A stretch of DNA of 64,000 nt from Micrococcales bacterium (GCA_017306245.1 JAFKIY010000003.1:1-64000); one strand, 5' to 3'; positions 52,586-61,946 are shown, counted from the stretch's first letter. Notes: generated by a model not told the origin, from the letters alone. Numbers and translations: made by a program.

Positions 52586-54076
52586 CTACCGTCCAACTAA
52601 AACGGCAAGTACGGATGCCGCAGGTTCGATCACATCGAGCAGGAATCGAGGGAAAACCCCGATGACCACGGAAAGAAGCAACAGCGAGCCGATAGAAAGC
52701 ACCTCACGCGGCCTGAGGTCGGTGAAGTCGACGGAAAGCCCGCACGTCGCGCCAGTGAACAGTCGTTGCAGAGCGCGAAGGAAAAGTGCCGCAGTAATGA
52801 GGATCCCCGGGAGTGCGATCGCACTGAGCGGGACAGTGCCGATACTCCCGGTAAAGATCTGAAATTCAGCAATGAATCCGCTGAGCCCAGGCAGGCCGAG
52901 GGACGCGAATGCCGCCACCGCAAAGAATGCCGCAAATCGGGGAGCGGGCGCAGCCAGACCACCAAACGAGTCCAGATCGTAGCTACTGCGACGCTCGTAG
53001 AGCACACCAGCAAGAAGGAATAGTGCCGCGGTCACCAATCCGTGGCTGACCATTTGAACGACGGCACCCGTGATGGCCAGCTGTTGCGCTTGGGCGGAGC
53101 TGTCACTGACGACACCGGCAGCACCCACGGCAATAATGACGTAGCCCATGTGATTGACCGAGGTGTAGGCGATCATCCGTTTGACATCGGTCTGAGCCAG
53201 GGCGACGAGCGCGCCGTACAACACCGAGATGATTCCGATCGCGACGATCAGCCAGGCCCAGGAGCGCCAGGCATCCGGCAGCAAAGGCATGGCAATCCGC
53301 ACGAAACCGTACGTCCCGAGCTTGAGCATCACACCGGCAAGGACTGCAGAACCAATAGCGGGAGCATCCGTGTGCGCAGGGGGCAGCCAGGTGTGGAAGG
53401 GGAACGTGGGCGTCTTGATCGCCAGGCCGATGAAAATTGCGGCGAGCACGAATCCGGCGGCAACGGGAGCGTTCTGGAACGGTGTTGTTTTGGCCAGCTC
53501 CACCACGTCGAAGGTGTGCGGCTCGGAACCGAGATAAAGGCCAATGAACCCGAGCAGCAGGGACAACGAGCCGAGGAAGGTGTAGAGGAAGAACTTCAAG
53601 GCCGAGCGTGCCGCATCGCCGTGGCCCCAACCCGCGATGATGAAATACATCGCCACGATCGTCAGGTCGAAGAAGGCAAAGAACAGGATGAGATCCTGCG
53701 CCGCAAATAATCCGAGAGACACGGATTGGAGAAAGAGGAACAGCCCAGCTTGCGACTTTTGCCGGTCGCGATCTTTCAGAGCGTAGATCGCGCACGCAAC
53801 GAAGACCACGCCGGTGAGAGCGAGCAACGGAAGTGACAAGCCATCAACGCCCACGTGATAGCTGCTGCCAACGCTTGGCATCCAGCGCAATTGCTCCTCG
53901 AAGGCGAGTTCCCCTGGCTGTGGACTCGTGTAGCTAAACCACATGCCCACCAGAATCGCCAGGTCGACCAGCGTAACTGCCAGCCAGGTCCACCGGACGA
54001 CCGTGTCGGGGATTCGCGGAATTGCGGCAAGCACGGCAGCGGCAACGAGCGGTAAGAATATGGCAAGGCTAAGCAT
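52586..54076 (-). CDS. nuoM: complex I-like proton-pumping subunit NuoM
   Basis: A 496-residue antiporter-like subunit. HVGVDGLSLPLLALTGVVFV, the conserved Glu/Lys region (FFAFFDLTIVAMYFIIAGWG, KTPTFPFHTWLPPAHTDAPA) and ALAQTDVKRMIAYTSVNHMG are all present. Three bases separate it from nuoL. Confidence 0.93.
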   Translation of the reverse strand: MLSLAIFLPLVAAAVLAAIPRIPDTVVRWTWLAVTLVDLAILVGMWFSYTSPQPGELAFEEQLRWMPSVGSSYHVGVDGLSLPLLALTGVVFVACAIYALKDRDRQKSQAGLFLFLQSVSLGLFAAQDLILFFAFFDLTIVAMYFIIAGWGHGDAARSALKFFLYTFLGSLSLLLGFIGLYLGSEPHTFDVVELAKTTPFQNAPVAAGFVLAAIFIGLAIKTPTFPFHTWLPPAHTDAPAIGSAVLAGVMLKLGTYGFVRIAMPLLPDAWRSWAWLIVAIGIISVLYGALVALAQTDVKRMIAYTSVNHMGYVIIAVGAAGVVSDSSAQAQQLAITGAVVQMVSHGLVTAALFLLAGVLYERRSSYDLDSFGGLAAPAPRFAAFFAVAAFASLGLPGLSGFIAEFQIFTGSIGTVPLSAIALPGILITAALFLRALQRLFTGATCGLSVDFTDLRPREVLSIGSLLLLSVVIGVFPRFLLDVIEPAASVLAVLVGR

Positions 54077-54079
54077 GGG

Positions 54080-55966
54080 CTACCTCACAACGAGAGCAAG
54101 AACGAGAAGCAGGACAATGGCCAGTGCGAGAATGACCGTGATTTGCGCGTAATAGTGGTGAATCTGGCCGGTTTGCGGACGGCGGGCAAGAACTCCGAGC
54201 CTGCGGGCGGCGGATGCGGTAGCGTCGACGGCCGCCTCGGGTCCGGCCGTCTCGGCTTTGACCGCGAGAAACGCAGCACGCATTCCACCGGCTGCCGTCT
54301 GGTTCACCAGGGTATCCAGGACGTTGTCGTCGAACCGGGCGAGTTTTTCGCTCAGCCACAGCACCGGGTCGACAACCAAGACCCGGGTTGCCTGTCCGAG
54401 GTACAGCCAGTTCGTAGCCCAGGAAGGCGCTCGCGCCCGCTTCCCGGCCACCAGGCCGAGCACGAGAAGGGCGAGAACCGCGGAGCCGACCAGTTCCCAG
54501 ACACCTGGTCGCGGATCTGCCTCTGCCCCGAGCACGCCGCGAAACCAGTCCCCGACCGGCGGCACGGCGAGTACGCCGGCAATCACCGCCCCGACAGCAA
54601 GCAGAACCAGCGGTATCCGTGCCCACACGCCGATGCGCCGCGTACCGCGCTGCTCGGTGTCGTAGGGGCCGCGCTTCTCCGTGGACGGCTTCGCCCACAG
54701 AATGAAGAGGGCCTTGCCCGCATACGCCGCGGACAGCGCCGCCGCAGCCAAACCGACGACGTACAGTGCCGGGCTGGCTTCCAGCGCTCCGGCAAGTACC
54801 TCGTCCTTGGTCGCCCACAACGACAGCGGTACGATCCCGGCAAGGCTCAGGGCACCTGCCGCGAAGGCGACACCGACGAGCGGCCAACGCCGCGCCGCGC
54901 CCCGCAGCTCAGAAAGCTGCTTCGTGCCGAGCGCGGTAAGCCACGCGCCTGCGGCAAGGAAGAGGAGTGCTTTGGTCAACGCGTGGGCGATGAGGTGCGC
55001 TGTTCCACCTGCCACCGATCCCACGCCGGCCGCCAACACCACAAAACCAAGCTGTGCAGCAGTGGATGCCGCCAGGAGCTGTTTGAGGTCGCGTTGCGCC
55101 ACCGCCACCGCGCCAAGAAGCAGGGCAGTGAGGGCGCCGACCCACGCCACCGTAATTGCCGCCCACGCGGCGACCTCCAGCAGTGGCTCCATGCGAAGGA
55201 GGAGATATCCTCCCATCGCCACCATGGCGGCCGAATGCAGGAGGGCGCTCACCGGGCTCGGACCCTCCATCGCCCGGGACAACCAAAAACTGAATGGCAA
55301 CTGGGCTGCCTTGCCGAACGCCGCTAACAGCACTCCCGCAGCAACAATGTCACGCCACGGGGATGGTGCCGCTGCCAGATCTGCCAGCCCCAACCCAGCG
55401 CCACCGGCCAAAGCTGCTCCGGCCGCAAGGTAGAGCCCCAAGTCCCCTGCTCTGGTCGTGATGAATGCGGTCAAGCCTCCAGAGACCCGACTGTCGTCGC
55501 GCCAGCGGAACCCAATCAGTGCATACGACATCGCGCCCATAATCTCCCAGGCGAACAAGAGTGTGGGAAGAGTCGAAGCGGTGGCCGTCACCGCAACAGC
55601 GGCAGCGAAGATCAGCATCAGGCCGTGAAACCGTGCCGGCGATTCGGTCCCCTCCGCAGCCGCGAAGACCAAAACAACCAGCGTCACGACGGCGACCGTT
55701 GGCACAATCAGGGCGGAGAGCCCGTCGACAGCGAGGCCGAACGGGGCACCGGAAAGGAAAGGGACTTCGACGACAGGGCGCAGGATGGCGACCGCCATTG
55801 CCACCACAACGATGACGGCTGCCGTGGCGACGGACACTGGTGCCGCCAGGCGAGTAGCGCGGCGTCCTGCGACGGAGAGCGCAATCCCGACCACGGCAGG
55901 AAGGCCGACCAGGAGCCACAGTGTCGTGACGCCGAGTAGGTCAATGTCCGGTGCTGATCCGCTCAT
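54080..55966 (-). CDS. nuoL: complex I-like proton-pumping subunit NuoL
   Basis: A 628-residue antiporter-like subunit with about sixteen helices and a long C-terminal amphipathic part. LLFAWEIMGAMSYALIGFRW holds the conserved Glu region, followed by GKAAQLPFSFWLSRAMEGPS, VSALLHSAAMVAMGGYLLLR and AVAQRDLKQLLAASTAAQLG. The stop of nuoK overlaps its start (GTG/ATG coupling). Confidence 0.93.
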   Translation of the reverse strand: MSGSAPDIDLLGVTTLWLLVGLPAVVGIALSVAGRRATRLAAPVSVATAAVIVVVAMAVAILRPVVEVPFLSGAPFGLAVDGLSALIVPTVAVVTLVVLVFAAAEGTESPARFHGLMLIFAAAVAVTATASTLPTLLFAWEIMGAMSYALIGFRWRDDSRVSGGLTAFITTRAGDLGLYLAAGAALAGGAGLGLADLAAAPSPWRDIVAAGVLLAAFGKAAQLPFSFWLSRAMEGPSPVSALLHSAAMVAMGGYLLLRMEPLLEVAAWAAITVAWVGALTALLLGAVAVAQRDLKQLLAASTAAQLGFVVLAAGVGSVAGGTAHLIAHALTKALLFLAAGAWLTALGTKQLSELRGAARRWPLVGVAFAAGALSLAGIVPLSLWATKDEVLAGALEASPALYVVGLAAAALSAAYAGKALFILWAKPSTEKRGPYDTEQRGTRRIGVWARIPLVLLAVGAVIAGVLAVPPVGDWFRGVLGAEADPRPGVWELVGSAVLALLVLGLVAGKRARAPSWATNWLYLGQATRVLVVDPVLWLSEKLARFDDNVLDTLVNQTAAGGMRAAFLAVKAETAGPEAAVDATASAARRLGVLARRPQTGQIHHYYAQITVILALAIVLLLVLALVVR

Positions 55967-56265
55967 CCTGAGAGATCCGCAGCCATGTCGGTCATATCGG
56001 TTTCCTTAGACCGATGTAGAAGGGTGGCTATGGCGAAACCCATTGCCATCTCTACGGTCATCGCCGCGATCACGACTAGCAAGAGCAACATCCCATCCGG
56101 ATTGGGCGCCAGGAACCACCAGAATGCAGCCACGGCAAGAATGACGCCGTTCAGCATGAGCTCCAGCCCCATCATGACCATGACGACGACCTGCTGGGAC
56201 AGGGCGCCGTACAGTCCGACGCAAAATAGGGCTGCGGCAACAACAAGAACAAGTTGCAACGTCAC
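55963..56265 (-). CDS. nuoK: complex I-like membrane subunit NuoK
   Basis: A 100-residue, three-helix subunit. Both conserved membrane glutamates are retained: MMGLELMLNGVILAV and MTVEMAMGFAIATLLHR. It overlaps nuoJ upstream and nuoL downstream by four bases each. Confidence 0.92.
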   Translation of the reverse strand: MTLQLVLVVAAALFCVGLYGALSQQVVVMVMMGLELMLNGVILAVAAFWWFLAPNPDGMLLLLVVIAAMTVEMAMGFAIATLLHRSKETDMTDMAADLSG

Positions 56266-56825
56266 TTTCCCAACCCTCCCTGTTGCGGGTCATCAGGGCA
56301 CACACGTTTCAGGTTGTCGCCCCATCGGTCATAGCGGCCTCGCGGATTCGCGAGCACGAGAGCGGCGACAATTGTGGCAAACAGAATTGGGCTCACCGTG
56401 AGCATCACCAGCATTTTCGACCCCATCAGGGCTTCGCCGACAGCCACAGTCAAATCCGGTGCGGCTGTACCGCTGCGTGCCGGCCAGGGAACCAGCAGTG
56501 CTCCTGCCGCCAGCAGGAGAAATATTCCGGTGGCGAGAATCGCAGACCACCGATTGTTGTGCACCATACTCATGGGCATCAGGGCGGGGTTCATCCCCAT
56601 GAACATGATCATGTAGATCGCCATGATTGCCATCTCCATCACCATCATCAGAATCGTGATGACTCCGATGTAGTCAAGGTCGAACATCACCAGCATGACG
56701 CCGACCGCGACAAAGGAAACGGCAAGCGCATAGGTCGCCCGTGCCATGGAATCCACTCGGAAGACGGCAATGCCGGAGGCGACAGCGATGATCGCCAGTG
56801 CAGAAAAAACAATGATCGACAGCAT
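56262..56825 (-). CDS. nuoJ: complex I-like membrane subunit NuoJ
   Basis: A 187-residue subunit with five helices. YALAVSFVAVGVMLVMFDLD and YIGVITILMMVMEMAIMAIY correspond to the family's helix 3 region, where the usual YVGAIxVLF motif has become YIGVITILM with extra methionines. ATG 56825 lies just after the nuoH stop with GAGGGG upstream. Confidence 0.85.
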   Translation of the reverse strand: MLSIIVFSALAIIAVASGIAVFRVDSMARATYALAVSFVAVGVMLVMFDLDYIGVITILMMVMEMAIMAIYMIMFMGMNPALMPMSMVHNNRWSAILATGIFLLLAAGALLVPWPARSGTAAPDLTVAVGEALMGSKMLVMLTVSPILFATIVAALVLANPRGRYDRWGDNLKRVCPDDPQQGGLGK

Positions 56826-56827
56826 TC

Positions 56828-57760
56828 TCAACCCCTCACGGCAACGATGATGGACACAACAAGCGTCTGCAGAAGTGCAAGGGGTAAGACCACGATCCAT
56901 GCGACTTCGGCGAGACGATCGGGCCGGATGGCTGACAATCGTCGCGACACAGCGATGAAACCGGCGAGGAGCACGAGGGTTTTTACGATCGTCCAGAGCC
57001 AGTCCGGCAGCAACGGCCCGGAACCGCCGCCGAGGAAAAGAGCGACCGCAAAGGCTGCGCCCGTGGCGAGTAGAGCGTAACGTCCTGCCATAATCAGCAG
57101 CCGGTCAACGCCGGACACTTCGGTGAGGATTCCGCCAGCAATATCCGCACCCGCGGCTGTAGCAAACGGCCCCCAGGCTGAAAAGGCAAGCACGCTCCCG
57201 CAGAAAACGAGAAAAGCGACTGGCATCCAGACGACGAACCACAGGTCCTGTTGAGCGTCAACAACTTCGCTCACCCGCAAACTGTGCGCGGCAACAGCGG
57301 GAGTCACCAGCGCGAACATCAGCGGCAACTCGTACGAGACGGCCTGCGCGAGAAAGCGGTAACCGCCCGCCAACGCGTGTGCACTGTTTGCGCCCCAGCC
57401 GATCAACCACATGCCAGCCCACACCATGACATCCATCGCATTGAACCAGACGATTCCGACCGAAATATCGGCCAAAATCCACGGCCCGAGTGGAATAACC
57501 GCCGTCTTCAGTAGTGCGATCACCAGCAGAGCCATACCGCCGATACGCCACAGCAACCGGTCGGCCGCGACCGTGACACGTCTGCGCTGTCGCATCAGAC
57601 GCATCACTTCCAGCACCGGACGGGCTGCGCCCGACAATGCTGGTCGGCCCTCTGCCCTCGCAACGAAGACGCCATTGAGCGCGGCGCCTGCCAGTGCGAG
57701 AACGCCGAGCACGACCGGGGCCAGCAATGCCCAGGCCGGATTCATCACAGCACCCGTCAT
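56828..57760 (-). CDS. nuoH: complex I-like membrane subunit NuoH, divergent E-channel
   Basis: A 310-residue subunit with eight helices. The ISVG-type segment is kept (ADISVGIVWFNAMDVMVWAG, then GWGANSAHALAGGYRFLAQA and VSYELPL), but the loop that normally reads PFDLPEAExELV is GPFATAAGADIAGGILTEVS, losing the glutamates at the entrance of the quinone/proton pathway. It overlaps the NuoB/D-like gene by four bases (ATGA). Confidence 0.85.
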   Translation of the reverse strand: MTGAVMNPAWALLAPVVLGVLALAGAALNGVFVARAEGRPALSGAARPVLEVMRLMRQRRRVTVAADRLLWRIGGMALLVIALLKTAVIPLGPWILADISVGIVWFNAMDVMVWAGMWLIGWGANSAHALAGGYRFLAQAVSYELPLMFALVTPAVAAHSLRVSEVVDAQQDLWFVVWMPVAFLVFCGSVLAFSAWGPFATAAGADIAGGILTEVSGVDRLLIMAGRYALLATGAAFAVALFLGGGSGPLLPDWLWTIVKTLVLLAGFIAVSRRLSAIRPDRLAEVAWIVVLPLALLQTLVVSIIVAVRG

Positions 57761-58962
57761 GAGCGGGCTTCGCCGCTGGTAGTGAGCGCGGACGTGTCGA
57801 TGGCGAGGCTTGCGATGATGAGCCGGGCCGACGCAACATCCGTTCCGTTGACCAGACTGGGGATCGCTCCGAGTGACTCCCGCTGCCGGTCCGCAAAATC
57901 GAGCGGTTCGTACGAGTCTGCCGTGTCGCGCGCGATGCGCCCTGCCTCGTTGAGCCAGTGGAGAAGTCGAGTTCGTGCCGTAGCCGCGTCGCCATTTCCG
58001 GCACGCTGCACACCCGGACCAGTGTCCGCCGCGATCCCTTTCAACCCCCAGCCCAGAAGCCGTGAACGCTTGACGTCTTTTGCCAGGCGTTCAAGTCTGG
58101 GCGCAACCTCGGCCAATGCCGTTCCCGACGCCACCTCGTCGCGAATCCTCCTCGCGCGGCCAGCAGCAGACCACCAGCCCACCAGCGCGAGCAGCTGCAC
58201 GGCGGCGTCGGAATGGTGGATCACCGTGCGCCGACGATCGTCGTCCGCTGAGGGAAGACGTCCCACTCTGGCGGGGTTATCCAGAGCGGTGCCAGGGGCT
58301 GCCGGAAGGATCTCGACTTCCGCGTGCACGATCACATCACCCTTAAGCGCGCACCTGACGACGAGGCCCGCTGGCCAGTGCGGGAGCACTGGGCCGAGGG
58401 CAACGTGGAGCACGTCCATCTCGAGCCCGTCGCGGTCGGGTCCGCCGCTCGCCAGCGGAATCCCTCCCGGCATGGGCATGTCCATATCCATATCCATGTG
58501 CGCGTCCATGTCAGCGTGCATGTCCATACCCGCGCCCATAGCGTGATCGGTTGAACCGCCTCCATCGTGCGCTTCCTGGTGTATCGGTTCTTGGTCACCA
58601 CCTACCGCCGCCGGTCGGCGCGAACGAACTCTCGCATCGACCCGCTGCGTGGCGTCATCCAGAAGCTCCGCAGCCAACTGCGCAAGGGTCGCAGTCACAT
58701 CGTCGGCGACAAGAGCCGTTGCACGTGCCCTCGGCCCTGGAAGCTGCGCCCAAAGGCGCGCGCACACTGCGTGCAGTTGCTGCCCAGGCGATCCACAGAC
58801 CAGCAGGGCGTCTGCATCCGCCGGGGATGTGGCCACCGTCCAGCCGCGACGGGCGAGTTCATCCTCCACTCGCATACGGGTTTCACCCCACCCTGGCACC
58901 TCAACCACAAGCACATGGGTGCCCTGTACAGCGAGACGGGCAATGCGCTCTCTCAGACCCAC
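57757..58962 (-). CDS. degenerate NuoB/NuoD-like fusion protein with Met/His-rich loop
   Basis: A 401-residue protein in the place where nuoB, C and D normally lie. Residues 15-75 follow the NuoB pattern (HVLVVEVPGWGETRMR, then RRGWTVATSPADADALLVCG), but the CC pair that binds cluster N2 is replaced by Val22-Pro23. Residues 127-164 are rich in Met, His and Asp (AMGAGMDMHADMDAHMDMDM), a possible copper-binding stretch. Residues 180-220 resemble the start of NuoD (LHVALGPVLPHWPAGLVVRC, then VIVHAEVEIL). The rest is helical and unassigned. I chose GTG 58962 (GGGAAGG upstream) over the frame start at 58989. Confidence 0.6.
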   Translation of the reverse strand: MGLRERIARLAVQGTHVLVVEVPGWGETRMRVEDELARRGWTVATSPADADALLVCGSPGQQLHAVCARLWAQLPGPRARATALVADDVTATLAQLAAELLDDATQRVDARVRSRRPAAVGGDQEPIHQEAHDGGGSTDHAMGAGMDMHADMDAHMDMDMDMPMPGGIPLASGGPDRDGLEMDVLHVALGPVLPHWPAGLVVRCALKGDVIVHAEVEILPAAPGTALDNPARVGRLPSADDDRRRTVIHHSDAAVQLLALVGWWSAAGRARRIRDEVASGTALAEVAPRLERLAKDVKRSRLLGWGLKGIAADTGPGVQRAGNGDAATARTRLLHWLNEAGRIARDTADSYEPLDFADRQRESLGAIPSLVNGTDVASARLIIASLAIDTSALTTSGEARS

Positions 58963-59303
58963 CGCAGCGCACCTTCCCGCCACGCCCACAAGACCGCAAC
59001 CATGAGCACCCCCAGGAACACGAACATTTCAACGACGGCACCGATGCCGTCCGTTGCGACAACTACGGCCCACGGGTACATGAACAGCATTTCCACGTCA
59101 AACGCCAGAAAGATGAAGGTCAGCGGATACCATCGGGCGTGATACCGGGAGAGTGCATGTTCGTGTGGATTCCAGCCTGAAAGGTAGGGGAGAGTCTCTA
59201 CGGAATCCGGAGCGATGGCGGTGAACCGCGCCACCAGATACAGGCCGCCGATGGCCACCAGGGCAACGGCAAGAAGGGCCGCGATGCTGAGGTATTCGGA
59301 CAG
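58953..59303 (-). CDS. nuoA: complex I-like membrane subunit NuoA, probable CTG start
   Basis: A 116-residue subunit with three helices; WYPLTFIFLAFDVEMLFMYP and WAVVV form the conserved core with its membrane Glu/Asp. A normal-length N-terminus (LSEYLSIAALLAVALVAIGG) is only obtained from CTG 59303, which has AAGGAG six bases upstream and an in-frame stop just before; the GTG at 59258 would delete most of the first helix and has no ribosome site. The usual YECG motif reads YLSG. First gene of the operon. Confidence 0.85.
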   Translation of the reverse strand: MSEYLSIAALLAVALVAIGGLYLVARFTAIAPDSVETLPYLSGWNPHEHALSRYHARWYPLTFIFLAFDVEMLFMYPWAVVVATDGIGAVVEMFVFLGVLMVAVLWAWREGALRWV

Positions 59304-59369
59304 GTCGTTCTCCTTCCTGTCGATCTCCGTTTGAAGAATTTACCAGATCGACGAGTTTCTCCTCGACGC

Positions 59370-59530
59370 CCGGATTCTAAACGGAAGCGCAACACGGTCG
59401 AACGCGGCTCTTACGCCTCAAACATTGGCGCGGAATCGCCACCCGCTGCGACAAATACGCACTCACCTTTCTCGGTGTTGTACTCCTGGCCACAATCATC
59501 ACCTACCACCGGGTCCGACAATTACCAGAC
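59370..59530 (+). mobile_element. C-terminal remnant of an IS5-type transposase
   Basis: One frame reads KRKRNTVERGS and, after a one-base shift, the next continues RLKHWRGIATRCDKYALTFL, the C-terminal signature of IS5-family DDE transposases (R.NVVER..RLK.WRGIATRYDK). The rest of the element, inverted repeats and target duplications are not seen. It lies in the gap between nuoA and glgX. Confidence 0.75.
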
Positions 59531-59545
59531 ACCAACAGGTCACGA

Positions 59546-61681
59546 TCAGGTGTTGAGGTGGTCTTTGGCATGGATCGTCCCGACCGGTTCCCGCAGAACC
59601 AGGATGGTATACGGAGGGATGTTCAGAACTCCTCCCGCAGTCAGGCCCGTCCGGGGCACCTCCCGGGAGCTGTCCAGGATGAGGTCCCAGTCCTGCGCGT
59701 ACTGGGCCGGTGGCAGGGTGAACGTCCTCGCCTCGGCGTCAGCGTTGAAGTAGAGCAGGAAGTCGGAGTCGGTCATCTTGCTGCCTGTGAGGTCGGAGCA
59801 GCGTATGCCGCCACCGTTCAAGTACATGCCCAGCGCCAGTTCAGTACTCTGAGTCCAGTCCGAAGGTGTCATGGGGCTGCCGTCCGGCCGTAGCCACACA
59901 ACATCAGGCAACTGCTTGCCGTCCGGTTGCATGACCGGACGTCCGCTGAAGAAGCGGCGCCGGTGGAATGTTGGATGTGCTGCCCGCAGTCGGCTGACGG
60001 CGATGGTGAATTCCAGGAGGCTCTCGTCCGCGCTGTCCCAGTTGATCCAGGACAGCGCCGAGTCTTGGGCATACGCATTGTTGTTGCCATGCTGAGTCCG
60101 GCCCACTTCATCGCCGTGCAGGATCATCGGGACCCCTTGGGACAGCAGCAGCGTAGCAATGAGGCTGCGTTGGCGCCTGGAACGCAAGAGCAGGACGGCC
60201 GGGTCATGAGTGGGTCCTTCGATGCCGCCGTTCCAGGACCGGTTATTGGTTTCGCCGTCCCTGTTGTCTTCACCGTTGGCCTGGTTGTGTTTGTCGCTGT
60301 AGGACACGAGGTCCGCCAGAGTGAAGCCGTCATGGGCGGTGACGAAGTTGATGGAGGCCATCGGGCGCCGACCGGAGTGCTCATACAAGTCTGCTGACCC
60401 TGTCAATCGAGAGGCGAACTCTCCAAGGGTTGACGGCTCGCCGCGCCAAAAATCCCGGATAGTGTCCCGGTATTTTCCGTTCCATTCACTCCAGTTTGGC
60501 GGAAAATTGCCCACCTGGTATCCGCCCGGTCCCAGGTCCCAAGGTTCGGCAATCAGCTTAACTTGGGAGACAATGGGGTCCTGTTGGACGAGGTCGAAAA
60601 AGCTGGAGAGTTTGTCGACATCATAGAATTCACGGGCCAGTGCAGCCGCCAAATCGAAGCGAAAGCCGTCGACGTGCATCTCGGTCACCCAGTACCGCAG
60701 GGAGTCCATAATGAGCTGCAGGGTATGCGAAGTGCGGACATTGAGCGAGTTGCCGGTGCCTGTGTAGTCCACATACAACTCCGGCCGAGCCTCGTCGAGC
60801 CGGTAGTACGAGGTATTGTCGATGCCCCGGAACGAGAGGGTTGGTCCGAGATGGTCGCCCTCGCCGGTGTGGTTGTAGACGACGTCGAGGATGACCTCGA
60901 TCCCTGCCTGGTGGAGGGTGCGCACCATCGTCTTGAATTCCGTGACCGCGCTGGCGGCGCCGGGTGCCGAGGCGTAGCCGTTATGAGGCGCGAAAAACCC
61001 GACTGTGTTGTATCCCCAGTAATTCGTCAACCCCCGGTCTATGAGGAAGCGGTCATGGATGAATTGCTGGACCGGCATCAGTTCGATAGCCGTGATGCCG
61101 AGCTTTTTCAGATGCGCCACGATTGAAGGGTGGGCGACGCCCGCATAGGTTCCGCGGAGCGGTTCAGGTATTTCGGGGTGAAGCTGTGTCAATCCCTTGA
61201 CGTGGGCCTCGTAGATCACCGAGTCGTGATAAGGAATTTTCGGGGGAACGTCACCCTTCCAGTCGAACGCTGTGTCGATGACCACTCCTAACATCATGTG
61301 CGGAAGGGAGTCGGAGTCGTCACGTTGTTGGGGATCCTCCTGTCCGTATGCAAAAAGCGCGTGATCCCAATGCGCGGCGCCTTCGACGGCCTTGGCGTAG
61401 GGATCCAGCAGAAACTTATTGGGATTGAAGCGGTGACCGGCATTTGGCTCGTAGGAGCCATTCACACGGTATCCGTAGCGTTGCCCCGGCCCTACCCCAG
61501 GCAGGTAGCCGTGCCAGACATATCCATCGACTTCGGTCATTGGCACCAGCACCTCGGAGCCGTCCTTGTCGACCGGGCACAGCGTCACTGCCGTGCCGAA
61601 CCGGGTGAACAAGGTGAAATTGGTGCCGCGTCCGTCGAACGTGGCCCCCAACGGATATGCAGTTCCCGGCCAGACAAGCAT
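59546..61681 (-). CDS. glgX: glycogen debranching enzyme GlgX
   Basis: A 711-residue GH13 enzyme that hydrolyses alpha-1,6 branches of glycogen. The N-terminal CBM48-like domain starts LVWPGTAYPLGATFDGRGTN. The catalytic regions are DVVYNHTGEGDHLGP, GFRFDLAAALAREF (nucleophile Asp), LIAEPWDLGPGGY (acid/base Glu) and FVTAHDGFTLADLV. The length fits the family. I chose ATG 61681, giving MLVWPG as in relatives; ATG 61696 is also possible. The longer open frame to 61948 overlaps the divergent dehydrogenase and is not coding. Confidence 0.93.
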   Translation of the reverse strand: MLVWPGTAYPLGATFDGRGTNFTLFTRFGTAVTLCPVDKDGSEVLVPMTEVDGYVWHGYLPGVGPGQRYGYRVNGSYEPNAGHRFNPNKFLLDPYAKAVEGAAHWDHALFAYGQEDPQQRDDSDSLPHMMLGVVIDTAFDWKGDVPPKIPYHDSVIYEAHVKGLTQLHPEIPEPLRGTYAGVAHPSIVAHLKKLGITAIELMPVQQFIHDRFLIDRGLTNYWGYNTVGFFAPHNGYASAPGAASAVTEFKTMVRTLHQAGIEVILDVVYNHTGEGDHLGPTLSFRGIDNTSYYRLDEARPELYVDYTGTGNSLNVRTSHTLQLIMDSLRYWVTEMHVDGFRFDLAAALAREFYDVDKLSSFFDLVQQDPIVSQVKLIAEPWDLGPGGYQVGNFPPNWSEWNGKYRDTIRDFWRGEPSTLGEFASRLTGSADLYEHSGRRPMASINFVTAHDGFTLADLVSYSDKHNQANGEDNRDGETNNRSWNGGIEGPTHDPAVLLLRSRRQRSLIATLLLSQGVPMILHGDEVGRTQHGNNNAYAQDSALSWINWDSADESLLEFTIAVSRLRAAHPTFHRRRFFSGRPVMQPDGKQLPDVVWLRPDGSPMTPSDWTQSTELALGMYLNGGGIRCSDLTGSKMTDSDFLLYFNADAEARTFTLPPAQYAQDWDLILDSSREVPRTGLTAGGVLNIPPYTILVLREPVGTIHAKDHLNT

Positions 61682-61946
61682 TTCTACCATCTCCATCCCA
61701 ACCTTGTTTCGAGACGCGAGCGCTTTGACTCGGGCCCGGGCCTTCTCCCTCGATGCCACCTCGACAAGTTGAAAGCTTGTACATCTTTGACCGCCCTGGA
61801 CAACGTGATTATTCCCTACACCCTCTGGCGGATCTGTGCGACCGGTTGGTGTGGGACCTTCGACTCTGGAATCGGAGGCACCGCACTGGGACGCTGAAGG
61901 TGGGATCGCAGATCGCGCGCATTCCGCAGAGAAAGGGATGAACACC

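Noticed and set aside
58324..58554. Rightward frame with striking His/Val repeats
   Set aside because: It is antisense to the Met/His-rich loop of the NuoB/D-like gene, whose own frame fits the operon.
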